Shown piece after piece: positions 23,972 through 33,878 of a stretch of 64,000 bases of DNA. The position numbers and the translations under genes were made by a program. The notes below the pieces were generated by a model. That model searched no databases. It saw nothing but the letters and a program-made list of their open reading frames with translations, and was not told the DNA's origin. Where the stretch lies: positions 86,343-150,342 of the forward strand of contig CAJTWL010000004.1 of NCBI GenBank assembly GCA_910579845.1, written 5' to 3'. The DNA comes from an uncultured Muribaculaceae bacterium. Lineage in GTDB: Bacteria; Bacteroidota; Bacteroidia; Bacteroidales; Muribaculaceae. Positions within the stretch are counted from its first letter, which is position 1. Each line of letters begins with the position of its first letter.

Positions 23972-26116
23972 TTGTCATTCCTTGAAACAGACATAAAGTT
24001 CCTCAAAGGAGTAGGGGAGAAGAGAGCAAAGTTGCTTGATGCCGAAATGGAGATACGCACTTTCGGCGATCTGCTTTATACCTTCCCGCACCGCTATGTC
24101 GATACGAGCCGGTTCTATAAAATAGACGAATTCTCAGGTGAGATGCCTGCCGTTCAGGTGTTAGGCAAGTTTGTCGGCTTTGCAGCAGAAGGGGAGGGAG
24201 CCCGACAGCGGCTCAAAGCCTCCTTTCATGACGGTTCACGCTTCATGGAGGTGACCTGGTTCTCAAGGATCAACTACTTCAAGAATGCCTATCAGAAGGG
24301 AATCCCATATATACTGTTCGGTAAGCCGACTTATTATAATGGCTGGCAGATGTCGCATCCGGAAGTCAGCAACTACGATGTGTCGCGTCCTCCGCAAGGT
24401 TTCAGAGGAATATATTCGATACCTGAGAAGATGCGGAAAAGAGGATATTCTCCGAAATTTATATGGGAACTGGCGCGGAATCTGATACAGCATCCCCGAT
24501 TTAACGATATCGGCGAGACTCTTCCGCATGAAGTGATGGATAAGTTCTCGCTTATGCCTTTGCGGGATGCTCTTGTCAACCTTCATTTCCCGAAAAATCC
24601 TGATATGCTTCGCAAAGCTAAGGAAAGAATGAAGTTCGAGGAGCTGTTCTATCTTGAGCTGCACATCCTTCGTTATGCCAGAGAACGGGGCAGAAAGATA
24701 CGCGGTTTTCTCTTTCCGAAAATAGGGGAATATTTCAATGGCTTCTATAAGTGTCATATACCGTTTGAACTCACAGGCGCCCAGAAACGGGTATTGCGCG
24801 AGATTCGTGACGATATGCGTACCGGACGGCAGATGAACCGTCTGTTGCAGGGCGATGTCGGAAGTGGAAAGACTATGGTGGCGTTTATGACAATGCTTAT
24901 GGCTGCCGACAATGGCTTTCAGTCTTCGATCATGGCGCCTACAGAGATTCTCGCCAACCAGCATTACGAGACAATCAGAAAATGGGGCGATTCCGTAGGA
25001 CTTAAGGTTGAACTTCTTACCGGAAGCACCCGTAGCAAAGCACGCGCCGCCATACATGCCGGTCTGCTCAACGGTGAGATAGATATTCTTGTGGGAACTC
25101 ATGCCTTGATTGAGGATACTGTGCAGTTTCGCAATCTCGGTCTTACAATCATAGACGAGCAGCACCGTTTTGGTGTGGCACAACGGGCAAAAATGTGGAA
25201 AAGAGGAGACACTGCTCCTCATGTACTTGTAATGACAGCCACACCTATACCCCGTACGCTTGCCATGACCGTCTACGGTGATCTCGATGTCTCGGTAATC
25301 GATGAGCTGCCTCCGGGTCGCAAGCCGATACAGACTTTCCTTAAATTCGACAATTGTCGCATGGAGGTCAATGCTCTGATTAACCGCGAGCTTAAACTTG
25401 GTCATCAGATATACATTGTGTATCCTGTCGTACATGAAAACCCGAAGCTTGAATTGCTCAGCGTCGAGACGGGGGTTGAGAGAATACGCGGGCTGTTTCC
25501 CGGTGTGAAGGTATGTATGGTTCACGGGCAGCTTAAACAGGCTGAGAAGGATTATCAGATGGAACAGTTCGTTTCAGGCGCAGCGCGCATTCTTGTGGCG
25601 ACTACAGTGATCGAGGTCGGAGTCAATGTGCCGAATGCATCAGTCATGGTTATAGAAAATGCCGAGCGTTTCGGTCTTTCTCAGCTCCATCAGTTGCGAG
25701 GCAGAGTCGGCAGAGGTGCCGAGCACAGCTATTGCATTTTAATGACTAAACAGAAAATTTCAGGAGATACAAGAAAGCGTCTGTCAATCATGACGGAGAC
25801 CACAGACGGATTTCTTATATCCGAGGCTGACATGAAAATGCGCGGTCCCGGAGATATGGAGGGAACCCAACAGAGTGGTTTGGCGTTTAATTTGAAGATG
25901 GCTGATCTTGTCACGGACGGGCAGATCCTTTCGGTAGCGAGAGACGCAGCTGAGAGTGTGCTTAATGCTCATCCGGAGCTGTTGAAAGTGCTGGAAAGCA
26001 ACGATGTGAAATATGCCGGAGAGAAATTGTGGCTGTCAACAACCTCTCTTGACGTATTGTCCGGTGAACTGGTAAAACGGTTTGCTAAAACTTATGACTG
26101 GTCGCAGATATCTTAG
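23972..26116 (+). CDS. recG: ATP-dependent DNA helicase RecG
   Basis: A 714-residue RecG, the junction-specific helicase that regresses stalled forks. The N-terminal wedge/OB region (about 1-260) is followed by the helicase core: LLQGDVGSGKTMVA (Walker A), APTEILANQHYE, IIDEQHRFGVAQRA (motif II DEQH), VMTATPIPRTLAMT, and IENAERFGLSQLHQLRGRVGRG (motif VI). The start must be the TTG at 23972: an in-frame TAG lies 4-6 bases upstream, and the next ATG would cut off the family N-terminus (LKGVGEKRAKLL). Confidence 0.94.
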   Translation: MSFLETDIKFLKGVGEKRAKLLDAEMEIRTFGDLLYTFPHRYVDTSRFYKIDEFSGEMPAVQVLGKFVGFAAEGEGARQRLKASFHDGSRFMEVTWFSRINYFKNAYQKGIPYILFGKPTYYNGWQMSHPEVSNYDVSRPPQGFRGIYSIPEKMRKRGYSPKFIWELARNLIQHPRFNDIGETLPHEVMDKFSLMPLRDALVNLHFPKNPDMLRKAKERMKFEELFYLELHILRYARERGRKIRGFLFPKIGEYFNGFYKCHIPFELTGAQKRVLREIRDDMRTGRQMNRLLQGDVGSGKTMVAFMTMLMAADNGFQSSIMAPTEILANQHYETIRKWGDSVGLKVELLTGSTRSKARAAIHAGLLNGEIDILVGTHALIEDTVQFRNLGLTIIDEQHRFGVAQRAKMWKRGDTAPHVLVMTATPIPRTLAMTVYGDLDVSVIDELPPGRKPIQTFLKFDNCRMEVNALINRELKLGHQIYIVYPVVHENPKLELLSVETGVERIRGLFPGVKVCMVHGQLKQAEKDYQMEQFVSGAARILVATTVIEVGVNVPNASVMVIENAERFGLSQLHQLRGRVGRGAEHSYCILMTKQKISGDTRKRLSIMTETTDGFLISEADMKMRGPGDMEGTQQSGLAFNLKMADLVTDGQILSVARDAAESVLNAHPELLKVLESNDVKYAGEKLWLSTTSLDVLSGELVKRFAKTYDWSQIS

Positions 26117-26178
26117 CAGTCTCACGGCTGTACTTTGGCATCGGTCCTGTTGTTGACATACTTTTAAAGTGAAAAATA

Positions 26179-27513
26179 ATGAGAGAGAAGGAATTTCTTC
26201 CGTTTATAGAGGGAAAGCTGGGTATCATTGAACTGAATCCGATGCAGAAGAAAATGATGCGGCAGGCTTCAGAGTCCCGGGATATAATATTGCTGTCGCC
26301 CACGGGCAGTGGCAAGACGCTGGCATTCATCTTGCCGGTTCTTAAACTCCTTCGCCCTTCCAGTGGCAGGGTACAGGTTGTTGTAATCGCTCCTTCGCGC
26401 GAACTTGTAATTCAGATTTCAGGTATTATGAATTCCATTGCTCCCGGTTTCAAAGTAACTTCGTTGTACGGCGGTCATAAAGTTGAGGATGAGGTCAATT
26501 CCCTTTCTGCCGGAACAGACATAGTGGTGGCTACGCCGGGGCGCTTGCTTGATCATATTAACCGGAGGAATATCGATCTGCTTCCGACGAGAATACTCGT
26601 GCTTGATGAATTTGACAAATCTCTGGAGCTCGGTTTCGAGAAGGAGATGAAAAGAATAATAGAACGTCTCAAGAATGTAAGCCGTGTTATATTGACATCT
26701 GCCACGAATTCCGATATTTTACCGGATTTTGTAAGGCTGAAAGATCCGGCTGTTCTCAATTACCTGGATGACAATGCCGATCTCCGGAAAAGGTTGCGTG
26801 TCCACAGAGTGGATTCCGATGCCAATGACAAGCTGAAGACACTCGCGTCTCTGCTCGACGATCTGGCTGGAGACGGTAAACGGGAGCGTACGATAATATT
26901 CGTCAACCACAGGGAGAGTGCCGAACGTGTCGCGCAGTTTTTGCGTAGATCCGGTTATCCTGCTGTCTTGTACCACGGTGCACTCGACCAGCAGCAACGT
27001 GAGACAGCGCTGGCGACATTCAACAACGGCTGCAATCCAATTCTTGTTGCCACGGATCTTGCTGCCCGTGGTCTTGACATTACCGATGTCCGCTCTGTCG
27101 TACATTATCATCAGGCTCTTACTCCGGAAAACTATACGCACAGGAATGGACGTACAGCCCGTGTTGACAAGGACGGCGATGTGTTTGTGATTGTCGGTCC
27201 TCAGGAGGATGTCAAGCCGTTTGTGGAATTTGACGATACCCGCTATGTGTCGGGTCATTATTCCGCGCACCCCGTAGGGTCGGGTTATGTCACGTTAAGA
27301 TTCTCTGCCGGAAAGAAGGAGAAACTCTCCAAGGGTGATATTGTAGGGTTTCTTGTAAAAGAGGGTGGAGCCGACGGGAGCCGACTCGGAAAGATAGATG
27401 TTTATGACCATTATGCTCTTGCCGCGGTGCCCGATGATGAGGTTGAGGCTTTGTTGTCGAATATCAGGGGCAGGAAAATAAAAGGTGAGAAAAGACTTAT
27501 ATATGCGGTTTAA
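26179..27513 (+). CDS. DEAD-box RNA helicase, DbpA-like
   Basis: A 444-residue superfamily 2 helicase. Motif I is SPTGSGKT; motif Ia is APSRELVIQ; motif II reads DEFD in place of DEAD; motif III SAT reads TSAT; the last motifs are ATDLAARGLDI and HRNGRTARVDKDG. The C-terminal about 75 residues (from GYVTLRFSAGKKEKLSKGD) look like the DbpA RNA-binding domain, pointing to ribosome assembly or rRNA remodelling. It follows recG by 62 bases. Confidence 0.88.
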   Translation: MREKEFLPFIEGKLGIIELNPMQKKMMRQASESRDIILLSPTGSGKTLAFILPVLKLLRPSSGRVQVVVIAPSRELVIQISGIMNSIAPGFKVTSLYGGHKVEDEVNSLSAGTDIVVATPGRLLDHINRRNIDLLPTRILVLDEFDKSLELGFEKEMKRIIERLKNVSRVILTSATNSDILPDFVRLKDPAVLNYLDDNADLRKRLRVHRVDSDANDKLKTLASLLDDLAGDGKRERTIIFVNHRESAERVAQFLRRSGYPAVLYHGALDQQQRETALATFNNGCNPILVATDLAARGLDITDVRSVVHYHQALTPENYTHRNGRTARVDKDGDVFVIVGPQEDVKPFVEFDDTRYVSGHYSAHPVGSGYVTLRFSAGKKEKLSKGDIVGFLVKEGGADGSRLGKIDVYDHYALAAVPDDEVEALLSNIRGRKIKGEKRLIYAV

Positions 27514-27515
27514 AT

Positions 27516-27546
27516 TTTGTAAACCCGTTGGAATTTCGTAATTTTG
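27516..27546 (+). promoter_or_regulatory. Promoter of the pyruvate:ferredoxin oxidoreductase gene
   Basis: TTTG (27516-27519), 19 bases, TAATTTTG (27539-27546), 91 bases ahead of the ATG. It matches the Bacteroidetes consensus at both boxes and begins just after the helicase stop. Confidence 0.75.
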
Positions 27547-27637
27547 AAGGAAATTTTTCGCACTAAAAGGCAATTTTATTTCTTTTGGAAGCGAAAGCAT
27601 AAAGTACAAAGTAAAAATCCAAAATTTTAAATAAATT

Positions 27638-30600
27638 ATGAGCAAAGCAAAGAAATTTCTGACATGCGACGGCAATCAGGCCGCGGCGCATATCAGTTAT
27701 ATGTTTAGCGAAGTAGCCGCGATCTACCCGATCACCCCGTCGTCCACGATGGCTGAATATGTGGATGACTGGTCGGCGGCCGGACGCAAAAATATCTTTG
27801 GTGAGACTGTTCTCGTACAGGAGATGCAGAGTGAGGCTGGCGCCGCCGGTGCGGTACACGGCTCACTGCAGGCCGGTGCGTTGACAACAACTTATACGGC
27901 ATCACAGGGATTGCTCCTGATGATACCGAATATGTATAAGATTGCCGGAGAACTTCTTCCGTGCGTATTCCATGTTTCTGCCCGTACACTGGCGTCTCAT
28001 GCATTAAGTATTTTTGGCGACCATCAGGACGTGATGTCTGCTCGTCAGACCGGTTTTGCAATGTTCTGCGAGGGATCCGTTCAGGAGGTGATGGATCTTG
28101 CCGCTGTCTCACACCTGTCGGCAATCAAGGGTCGTGTCCCGTTCATCAATTTCTTCGATGGATTCCGCACATCTCATGAGATTCAGAAAATCGAGGCACT
28201 CAGCGAAGAGGATCTCGCTCCATTGTTGGACCGCGAGGCTCTTGCAGAGTTCCGTCGGCGTGCTCTCAATCCCGATGCTCCTGTAGCTCGCGGTATGGCT
28301 GAGAACCCCGATGTTTTCTTCCAGCACAGAGAGGCAAGCAATCCCTACTATGATGCAATCCCCGAGATTGTAGAGAACTATGTGAAAGAGATCAATAAGA
28401 TCACAGGCCGTAACTATGGTCTGTTCGACTATTATGGCGATCCGGAAGCGGAACGTGTGATCATCGCCATGGGCAGTGTTACAGAATGTATCAAAGAGAC
28501 AATCGATTACCTTCGCAAGAAAGGCGAGAAAGTCGGTCTGGTCTGCGTACACTTATATCGTCCTTTCTCTGCCAGACATTTCCTTTCTGCAGTTCCGGCA
28601 ACAGCGAAACGCATCGCTGTTCTCGACCGCACAAAAGAACCTGGTGCCAACGGCGAGCCTCTTTATCTTGATGTTAAAGACTGCTTCTACGGCAAGGAGA
28701 ATGCTCCCCTTATCGTCGGCGGACGTTATGGTCTCAGCTCAAAGGATACTACCCCCGCTCAGATCGTAGAGGTTTATGATAATCTTAAGCTTCAGGAACC
28801 GAAAAACCATTTCACAATCGGTATAGTCGATGATGTCACATACCGTTCGCTCCCTCTCAGCCCGGAAATCAATGTGGGTGACAAGGGCATGTTCCAGGCA
28901 AAGTTCTTCGGTCTCGGTGCCGACGGTACAGTAGGTGCCAACAAGAACTCTGTGAAGATTATCGGTGACAATACAGACAAGTACTGTCAGGCTTATTTCT
29001 CATACGACTCCAAGAAGTCCGGTGGTTTCACATGTTCCCACCTTCGTTTCGGAGATTCCCCGATACGTTCCACATATCTGGTGAATACTCCCAACTTCGT
29101 TGCTTGCCATGTTCAGGCTTATCTCCATATGTACGATGTGCTTCGTGGTCTGCAGCCTGATGGTACATTCCTTCTCAACACAATCTGGGAGGGAGAGGAG
29201 CTCGCCAAGAACCTTCCGAACAAGGTTAAGAGATATCTCGCCAAGAACAACATTACCCTTTACTATATAAATGCGTCGAAGATCGCTCAGGAGATAGGAC
29301 TCGGCAACCGTACGAACACTATTCTCCAGAGTGCCTTCTTCCGTATCACGGAGGTTATTCCTGTTGATCTTGCCGTTGAGCAGATGAAGAAATTCATCCA
29401 GAAATCTTATGGCAAGAAGGGTGACAACGTTGTGAACATGAACTATGCTGCCGTTGACCGTGGCGGTGAGTATCATAAACTTGATGTTGACCCAGCATGG
29501 GCAAATCTTGAGGATGATGCCGCTGTAGCCGATAACGCTCCTGAATTCATCACAAATGTTGTTCGTCCTATCAACGCACAGGATGGAGACCTTCTTCCTG
29601 TAAGCGCGTTTGCCGATCGTGCCGACGGTACATGGCAGCAGGGCACGGCAGCTTATGAGAAACGTGGCGTGGCGGCTTTTGTACCTGAATGGAATCCGGA
29701 AAACTGTATACAGTGTAACAAATGTTCTTATGTTTGTCCTCACGCTTGTATACGTCCGTTCGTGCTTACTCCCGAGGAGGCTGCCGCGGCGCCTTTCGGC
29801 GAGGAGCACTCTATCCCGGCAATGGGCAAGACTATGACAGGCATGCGTTTCGTTCAGCAGGTTGACGTCCTTGATTGTCTCGGTTGCGGCAACTGTGCCG
29901 ATGTATGTCCGGGCAAGAAGGGTAACAAGGCTCTTACTATGGTTCACGAAGAGAGCCAGCTCGGTCAGCAGAAGAACTGGGATTGGCTTGTCAATAATGT
30001 CAAGAACAAGGCTGATCTTGTCGATGTTACTCTTAATGTCAAGAACAGTCAGTTCGCTCAGCCTCTTTTCGAGTTCTCCGGTGCATGCTCCGGTTGTGGC
30101 GAGACTCCTTATCTGAAGCTGATATCCCAGCTTTACGGCAATCACCAGATGGTGGCAAATGCTACAGGTTGCTCTTCAATCTATTCCGGTTCCGTACCTT
30201 CTACTCCATATACGACGGATGCCGATGGTCACGGTCCGGCATGGGCCAACTCCCTGTTTGAGGACTTCTGCGAGTTCGGTCTCGGTATGTATCTCGGTTA
30301 TGAGAAGATGAGAAACCGTCTTGAGGAGATCTGCAAGAGAATAGAGGATAACGTTGATGCTCCGGAGGCTCTCCGCAATGCGGTTAAGGCTTGGTATGAC
30401 AACCGTAACGATGCAAAACTTTCTAACGATCTCGGTTGCGCGTTGGTTGAGGAGGCTAAGAAGAATGCCGACAAATGCGACGACTGCAAACAGATAGTCA
30501 ATCTGAGTCATTATCTTACAAAACGCAGCCAGTGGATTGTCGGTGGTGACGGTGCAAGTTACGATATCGGTTTCGGTGGTCTCGATCATGTAATCGCTTC

Positions 30601-31225
30601 CGGTAAGAATGTGAATATCCTTGTACTTGATACTGAGGTTTACTCCAACACCGGTGGTCAGTCATCCAAATCGACCCCGATAGGAGCTATCGCTAAATTC
30701 GCCGCTGCCGGTAAGAGAATCCGTAAGAAGGATCTTGGTCTTATCGCTACCACATATGGTTATGTATATGTTGCCCAGATCGCTATGGGTGCTGACAATG
30801 CCCAGACCCTTAAGGCGATACGTGAGGCTGAGGCTTATGACGGACCATCTTTGATTATCGCGTATGCTCCATGTATCAACCATGGTATCCGTAAGGGTAT
30901 GGGTCACAGCCAGGAAGAGGAGAGACTTGCCGTTGAATGCGGTTATTGGCAGTTGTGGAGATACAATCCTGCACTTGAGGCTTCTGGTCAGAATCCTTTC
31001 TCTCTGGACAGCAAGGAACCGGATTGGGATAAGTTCGAGGACTTCCTCAAAGGTGAAGTCCGCTTTGCATCCCTCTATAAGATGTTCCCGCAGGATGCCG
31101 ATGAATTGTTCAAGGCGGCCAAGGCTAATGCAAAATGGCGTTACAACAATTACAAGCGTCTTGCTTCGCAGAGCTGGGGCGTAGATCCCGAACTTACTGC
31201 CGAAGAGGAAGCACTTCGCAAATAG
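27638..31225 (+). CDS. nifJ: Pyruvate:ferredoxin (flavodoxin) oxidoreductase
   Basis: A 1195-residue homodimer-type PFOR, full length, in one chain. It oxidises pyruvate to acetyl-CoA and CO2 and reduces ferredoxin or flavodoxin, a hallmark of anaerobic energy metabolism. Domains in order: pyrimidine-binding (YPITPSSTMAEYVDDW), transketolase C-like, gamma domain, and a ferredoxin domain with two 4Fe-4S motifs (CIQCNKCSYVCPHAC and CLGCGNCADVCPGKK). Last is the TPP domain with GACSGCGETPY, GDGASYDIGFGGLDH and DTEVYSNTGGQSSKSTP. Strong codon bias and a clear promoter and terminator suggest high expression. Confidence 0.96.
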   Translation: MSKAKKFLTCDGNQAAAHISYMFSEVAAIYPITPSSTMAEYVDDWSAAGRKNIFGETVLVQEMQSEAGAAGAVHGSLQAGALTTTYTASQGLLLMIPNMYKIAGELLPCVFHVSARTLASHALSIFGDHQDVMSARQTGFAMFCEGSVQEVMDLAAVSHLSAIKGRVPFINFFDGFRTSHEIQKIEALSEEDLAPLLDREALAEFRRRALNPDAPVARGMAENPDVFFQHREASNPYYDAIPEIVENYVKEINKITGRNYGLFDYYGDPEAERVIIAMGSVTECIKETIDYLRKKGEKVGLVCVHLYRPFSARHFLSAVPATAKRIAVLDRTKEPGANGEPLYLDVKDCFYGKENAPLIVGGRYGLSSKDTTPAQIVEVYDNLKLQEPKNHFTIGIVDDVTYRSLPLSPEINVGDKGMFQAKFFGLGADGTVGANKNSVKIIGDNTDKYCQAYFSYDSKKSGGFTCSHLRFGDSPIRSTYLVNTPNFVACHVQAYLHMYDVLRGLQPDGTFLLNTIWEGEELAKNLPNKVKRYLAKNNITLYYINASKIAQEIGLGNRTNTILQSAFFRITEVIPVDLAVEQMKKFIQKSYGKKGDNVVNMNYAAVDRGGEYHKLDVDPAWANLEDDAAVADNAPEFITNVVRPINAQDGDLLPVSAFADRADGTWQQGTAAYEKRGVAAFVPEWNPENCIQCNKCSYVCPHACIRPFVLTPEEAAAAPFGEEHSIPAMGKTMTGMRFVQQVDVLDCLGCGNCADVCPGKKGNKALTMVHEESQLGQQKNWDWLVNNVKNKADLVDVTLNVKNSQFAQPLFEFSGACSGCGETPYLKLISQLYGNHQMVANATGCSSIYSGSVPSTPYTTDADGHGPAWANSLFEDFCEFGLGMYLGYEKMRNRLEEICKRIEDNVDAPEALRNAVKAWYDNRNDAKLSNDLGCALVEEAKKNADKCDDCKQIVNLSHYLTKRSQWIVGGDGASYDIGFGGLDHVIASGKNVNILVLDTEVYSNTGGQSSKSTPIGAIAKFAAAGKRIRKKDLGLIATTYGYVYVAQIAMGADNAQTLKAIREAEAYDGPSLIIAYAPCINHGIRKGMGHSQEEERLAVECGYWQLWRYNPALEASGQNPFSLDSKEPDWDKFEDFLKGEVRFASLYKMFPQDADELFKAAKANAKWRYNNYKRLASQSWGVDPELTAEEEALRK

Positions 31226-31256
31226 AAGAGGTAAGATATAAACTGAAAATACAAGA

Positions 31257-31288
31257 GATGCGGGCTCCTAAAAGTCCGCATCTTTTTT
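31257..31288 (+). terminator. Terminator of the PFOR gene
   Basis: GATGCGGG (31257-31264) pairs with TCCGCATC (31275-31282) with one G-T pair, followed by six T. Confidence 0.9.
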
Positions 31289-31293
31289 GTGCC

Positions 31294-31347
31294 TTTAAAG
31301 TCTTTAAGACCCTTAAAGTCCTTAAAGACTCTAAAGACCTTAAAGAC
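31294..31347. repeat. Array of degenerate 9-base units, array 1
   Basis: Six contiguous units fitting YTTAAAGNC: TTTAAAGTC, TTTAAGACC, CTTAAAGTC, CTTAAAGAC, TCTAAAGAC, CTTAAAGAC. It lies between the PFOR terminator and the terminator of the convergent dehydrogenase gene. The core CTTTAAAG is self-complementary, so the array reads alike on both strands. Confidence 0.85.
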
Positions 31348-31360
31348 CCTCTCTAAATTC

Positions 31361-31396
31361 AAAAAAGGAGTGGCAGAACTCGCGTCTTGCCACTCC
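31361..31396 (-). terminator. Terminator of the glycerol-1-phosphate dehydrogenase gene
   Basis: GGAGTGGCA (31367-31375) and TGCCACTCC (31388-31396) form a perfect 9-bp stem. On the minus strand six T follow (complement of 31361-31366). Confidence 0.88.
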
Positions 31397-31439
31397 CGGA
31401 AATATATGATGTTTTATGGATTAAGTCCCTGTTTAAAAA

Positions 31440-32753
31440 TTAAAGACCGTTTTTTACCCAGTCGGCGAGTTTGCCTGTGCGTACGCCGAGATCGAGGATT
31501 GTGAATCTGCGGCGGATGCGCTGTGCGCGGAACACGCTTTCACGAAGTCTTTCCGGTGTTATATCTATATCCTCGGGTTTTACGGGAGCGCCTACTGTTG
31601 CGAGAGATTTTCTCAGTTGGTCAAGCGGAAGAAGCTGTGCTTTGAGTCTGCTTTTGATCTCTTCCCAGTTTTCTTTGAGGATTGTAAGCTGTTTTGCAAG
31701 TTCCTCCTTAGTCACATATTTTGCCTCGATTTCGGTGGCACCGATTGTCGGGAAATCTGTTCCTTCAAACATCTTCAGAGCCTCGGTCTTCGCATCCTCG
31801 AGAGTAGGCCATTGATTCATGCATGCGTCAATGTCAAGGTTGCTGAAGTCCTCTTTCAGCATCTCCTCATAAAGAGCTGTTGATGCCAGTGTTCCTATCG
31901 CTACCTGGAAACCGTGGGAGGGAGTGGTGCCGTCAGCCATTGTGTGATGCTCCATGTTCCACAGGTGTGAGAACTGATGGTCCGCACCGCTTGCCGGACG
32001 ACTGGTCTTGTGTATCTGCATTGCAAAACCGCCCAAAAGCAATCCCTCTATCAGTTGGCCGAGGGCTTTTTTGTCACCCTTCTTCAGACCCTCCGGATCA
32101 CCGAGAGCCTCTTTAAGTCCTCCCTGTACTGTGTCGAATGCCAGATGGTCAAGAGGCTCTACTCCTAAAGCGTCTGAGATAACCCAGTCTGCGCCTGCCG
32201 GAACTTTTGCGAAGAGGTCGGCGTAACCGCTTGCTGTCATTTCCGAAGGTGCTGTTGCTATTACATCTATGTCAGCTATAAATCCGAGTGGTGCGCGACA
32301 TGAGAATGTCTGCTTTGCGCCATCTTTGGTGATGGAGGCTCCGAAAGCCGTGTAGCCGTCCATGGAGGCTGCGGTGCCTACTGTCATGTAGCGCTTGTCG
32401 TTGTGCTGTGAGCTGAGTTTGGTGAGGTCATTGATTGTTCCTGAGCCTACAGCGATCGCAATGGCGTCGGTAGAACCGAGGAAATCGTCAAGTCTCTCTA
32501 TGTATTCCCATTCTGCATGTAGATCCTTGTCTGTGAATATGTATGGTTCCTCCGGATTGAGTCCTGCATCTTTAAGCATCTGTTGCAGTTCTGTTCCTGC
32601 TACACGCATGGTGTTGGGGTCTGCGATTATTACAGGACGCTTTCCCGGAAACAGTTTTGCAAACAACGCGGGAGTCTCTTTAAGTACGCCCTCTCCAAGA
32701 ATCAGAGCTTTGGTGTCCGAGGCATTCTCCAGAATTTTGTCAAATTTGTTCAT
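31440..32753 (-). CDS. egsA: sn-Glycerol-1-phosphate dehydrogenase (AraM/EgsA type)
   Basis: A 437-residue iron-containing-alcohol-dehydrogenase-fold protein of the AraM/EgsA branch. It interconverts dihydroxyacetone phosphate and glycerol 1-phosphate with NAD(P)H. Seen: the nucleotide-binding stretch AVGSGTINDLTKLSS, TAASMDGYTAFGASI, and the metal-binding region DLFAKVPAGADW with the later ASGADHQFSHLWNMEHH histidines. The C-terminal about 100 residues are longer than in dehydroquinate synthases, as in this family. Other sugar-phosphate roles are possible. A -7-like TATCTTTG lies upstream (complement of 32826-32833). Confidence 0.85.
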   Translation of the reverse strand: MNKFDKILENASDTKALILGEGVLKETPALFAKLFPGKRPVIIADPNTMRVAGTELQQMLKDAGLNPEEPYIFTDKDLHAEWEYIERLDDFLGSTDAIAIAVGSGTINDLTKLSSQHNDKRYMTVGTAASMDGYTAFGASITKDGAKQTFSCRAPLGFIADIDVIATAPSEMTASGYADLFAKVPAGADWVISDALGVEPLDHLAFDTVQGGLKEALGDPEGLKKGDKKALGQLIEGLLLGGFAMQIHKTSRPASGADHQFSHLWNMEHHTMADGTTPSHGFQVAIGTLASTALYEEMLKEDFSNLDIDACMNQWPTLEDAKTEALKMFEGTDFPTIGATEIEAKYVTKEELAKQLTILKENWEEIKSRLKAQLLPLDQLRKSLATVGAPVKPEDIDITPERLRESVFRAQRIRRRFTILDLGVRTGKLADWVKNGL

Positions 32754-32915
32754 AAGTATATGTTTTTATAAATATAGGCGTATAATAATTTGCTGTGCTA
32801 TAAAGAGCACTCGATAATTCAGTTGCAAAGATAATAAATTTATGTTAACGGTTTCATAATTTAAGCAGAAACTTTCAAAATTTAATATATTCCTTATGTA
32901 ACGAAAGGTGATGGG

Positions 32916-32961
32916 TGAAAAATAAACCGTCTGAAGCGCCATGCCGGATTATTCAGACGGT
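32916..32961 (-). terminator. Terminator of the SDR gene
   Basis: ACCGTCTGAA (32926-32935) and TTCAGACGGT (32952-32961) form a perfect 10-bp stem. On the minus strand TTTATTTTTC follows. Confidence 0.82.
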
Positions 32962-32994
32962 AATGTAACAGTTTATAATTTGGTTGGAAGCTGG

Positions 32995-33756
32995 TTAAAG
33001 TGATAGTCCGAGCTTATCCATAAAATTGTTTATCAGAGGCATTTTTATCCATAGGGCGTCAGGAATCACTTTCCACACGCCTGCAAGCAGTCCGTAACGC
33101 CAGTCTATATATTGAACTCTCGGATGTTTTACGATTGCTTTGATAATTTGAGGAGTGACATATTCCAATGTCATTTCCATGGGATATGATTTATTCTCGT
33201 CAAGCAGTGGAGTGCGTATCCATCCGGGACGTATATCCGTGAATATGACCGGCATACGCTCCTGCGTGGCCCGTTGCTCAAGAGCTGTCATATATGTCGA
33301 AGCAAAACGTTTTGATGCGGAGTATGCCGGAATGCTTCCTATTCCGTTTGTACCGGCAACACTGGTTATTCCTACAATCTGACCTTTGTGCAGATTGCTG
33401 CGGTAATAATTATATGCCGCACACATCATTCGTGCGAATCCTACAGCATTGGTCATCACAGTCTCAGTCTCGCTCTGAGGCGTCAGTTCAGGATTCTCCG
33501 CTCCTATGCCGGCGACGTGGACATATATGTCCATACCTCCTGTCTTGTTTATCAGCTTTTCAAGAAGCTCGGGTGCGTTCTGGTGTGTGATGTCTATGGA
33601 TTCGTATTCTACAAAATCAGGGTATTTCTCTTTCAGTTCATGCAATTTTTTTACATGACGGGCCGCAAGCCCGACTTTGACACCTCTCGATGCCAATGCT
33701 TCCGCTACCGACAGTCCTATACCTGATGATGCTCCTACTATAATTATTTTTTTCAT
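32995..33756 (-). CDS. Short-chain dehydrogenase/reductase (SDR) family protein
   Basis: A 253-residue classical SDR. The Rossmann loop is VGASSGIG right after the start; the catalytic residues are in GITSVAGTNG (Ser) and YSASKRF (Tyr, Lys). The substrate is unknown. The open frame extends 37 codons upstream of the ATG at 33754-33756, but that stretch (MQSLMIFANL...) is not family-like, and the Rossmann fold begins exactly at MKKIIIVGASSG. It diverges from pheS, sharing a roughly 120-base intergenic region. Confidence 0.88.
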   Translation of the reverse strand: MKKIIIVGASSGIGLSVAEALASRGVKVGLAARHVKKLHELKEKYPDFVEYESIDITHQNAPELLEKLINKTGGMDIYVHVAGIGAENPELTPQSETETVMTNAVGFARMMCAAYNYYRSNLHKGQIVGITSVAGTNGIGSIPAYSASKRFASTYMTALEQRATQERMPVIFTDIRPGWIRTPLLDENKSYPMEMTLEYVTPQIIKAIVKHPRVQYIDWRYGLLAGVWKVIPDALWIKMPLINNFMDKLGLSL

Positions 33757-33878
33757 GACTCTTTTATGTTTGGGCATTATATATACTGTTAACAAACTAT
33801 AGCGCTTCTTTGATTTCACAATTTCGATAAAAAATAGTAAATTTGCAAATATCATTAAAGATTGCATTCTAAGTTATT

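Noticed and set aside
24263..25525. Long minus-strand open frame (420 codons) inside recG
   Set aside because: It lies entirely antisense to a fully recognised helicase gene and has no family pattern; a by-product of recG codon use.
29000..30145. Minus-strand open frame (381 codons) inside the PFOR gene
   Set aside because: Antisense to strongly codon-biased coding sequence with clear iron-sulfur motifs on the other strand.
31289..31504. Lys/Leu-rich open frames through the 9-base arrays
   Set aside because: A 9-base period gives three-residue periodic peptides in every frame on both strands, so these are artefacts of the repeat.
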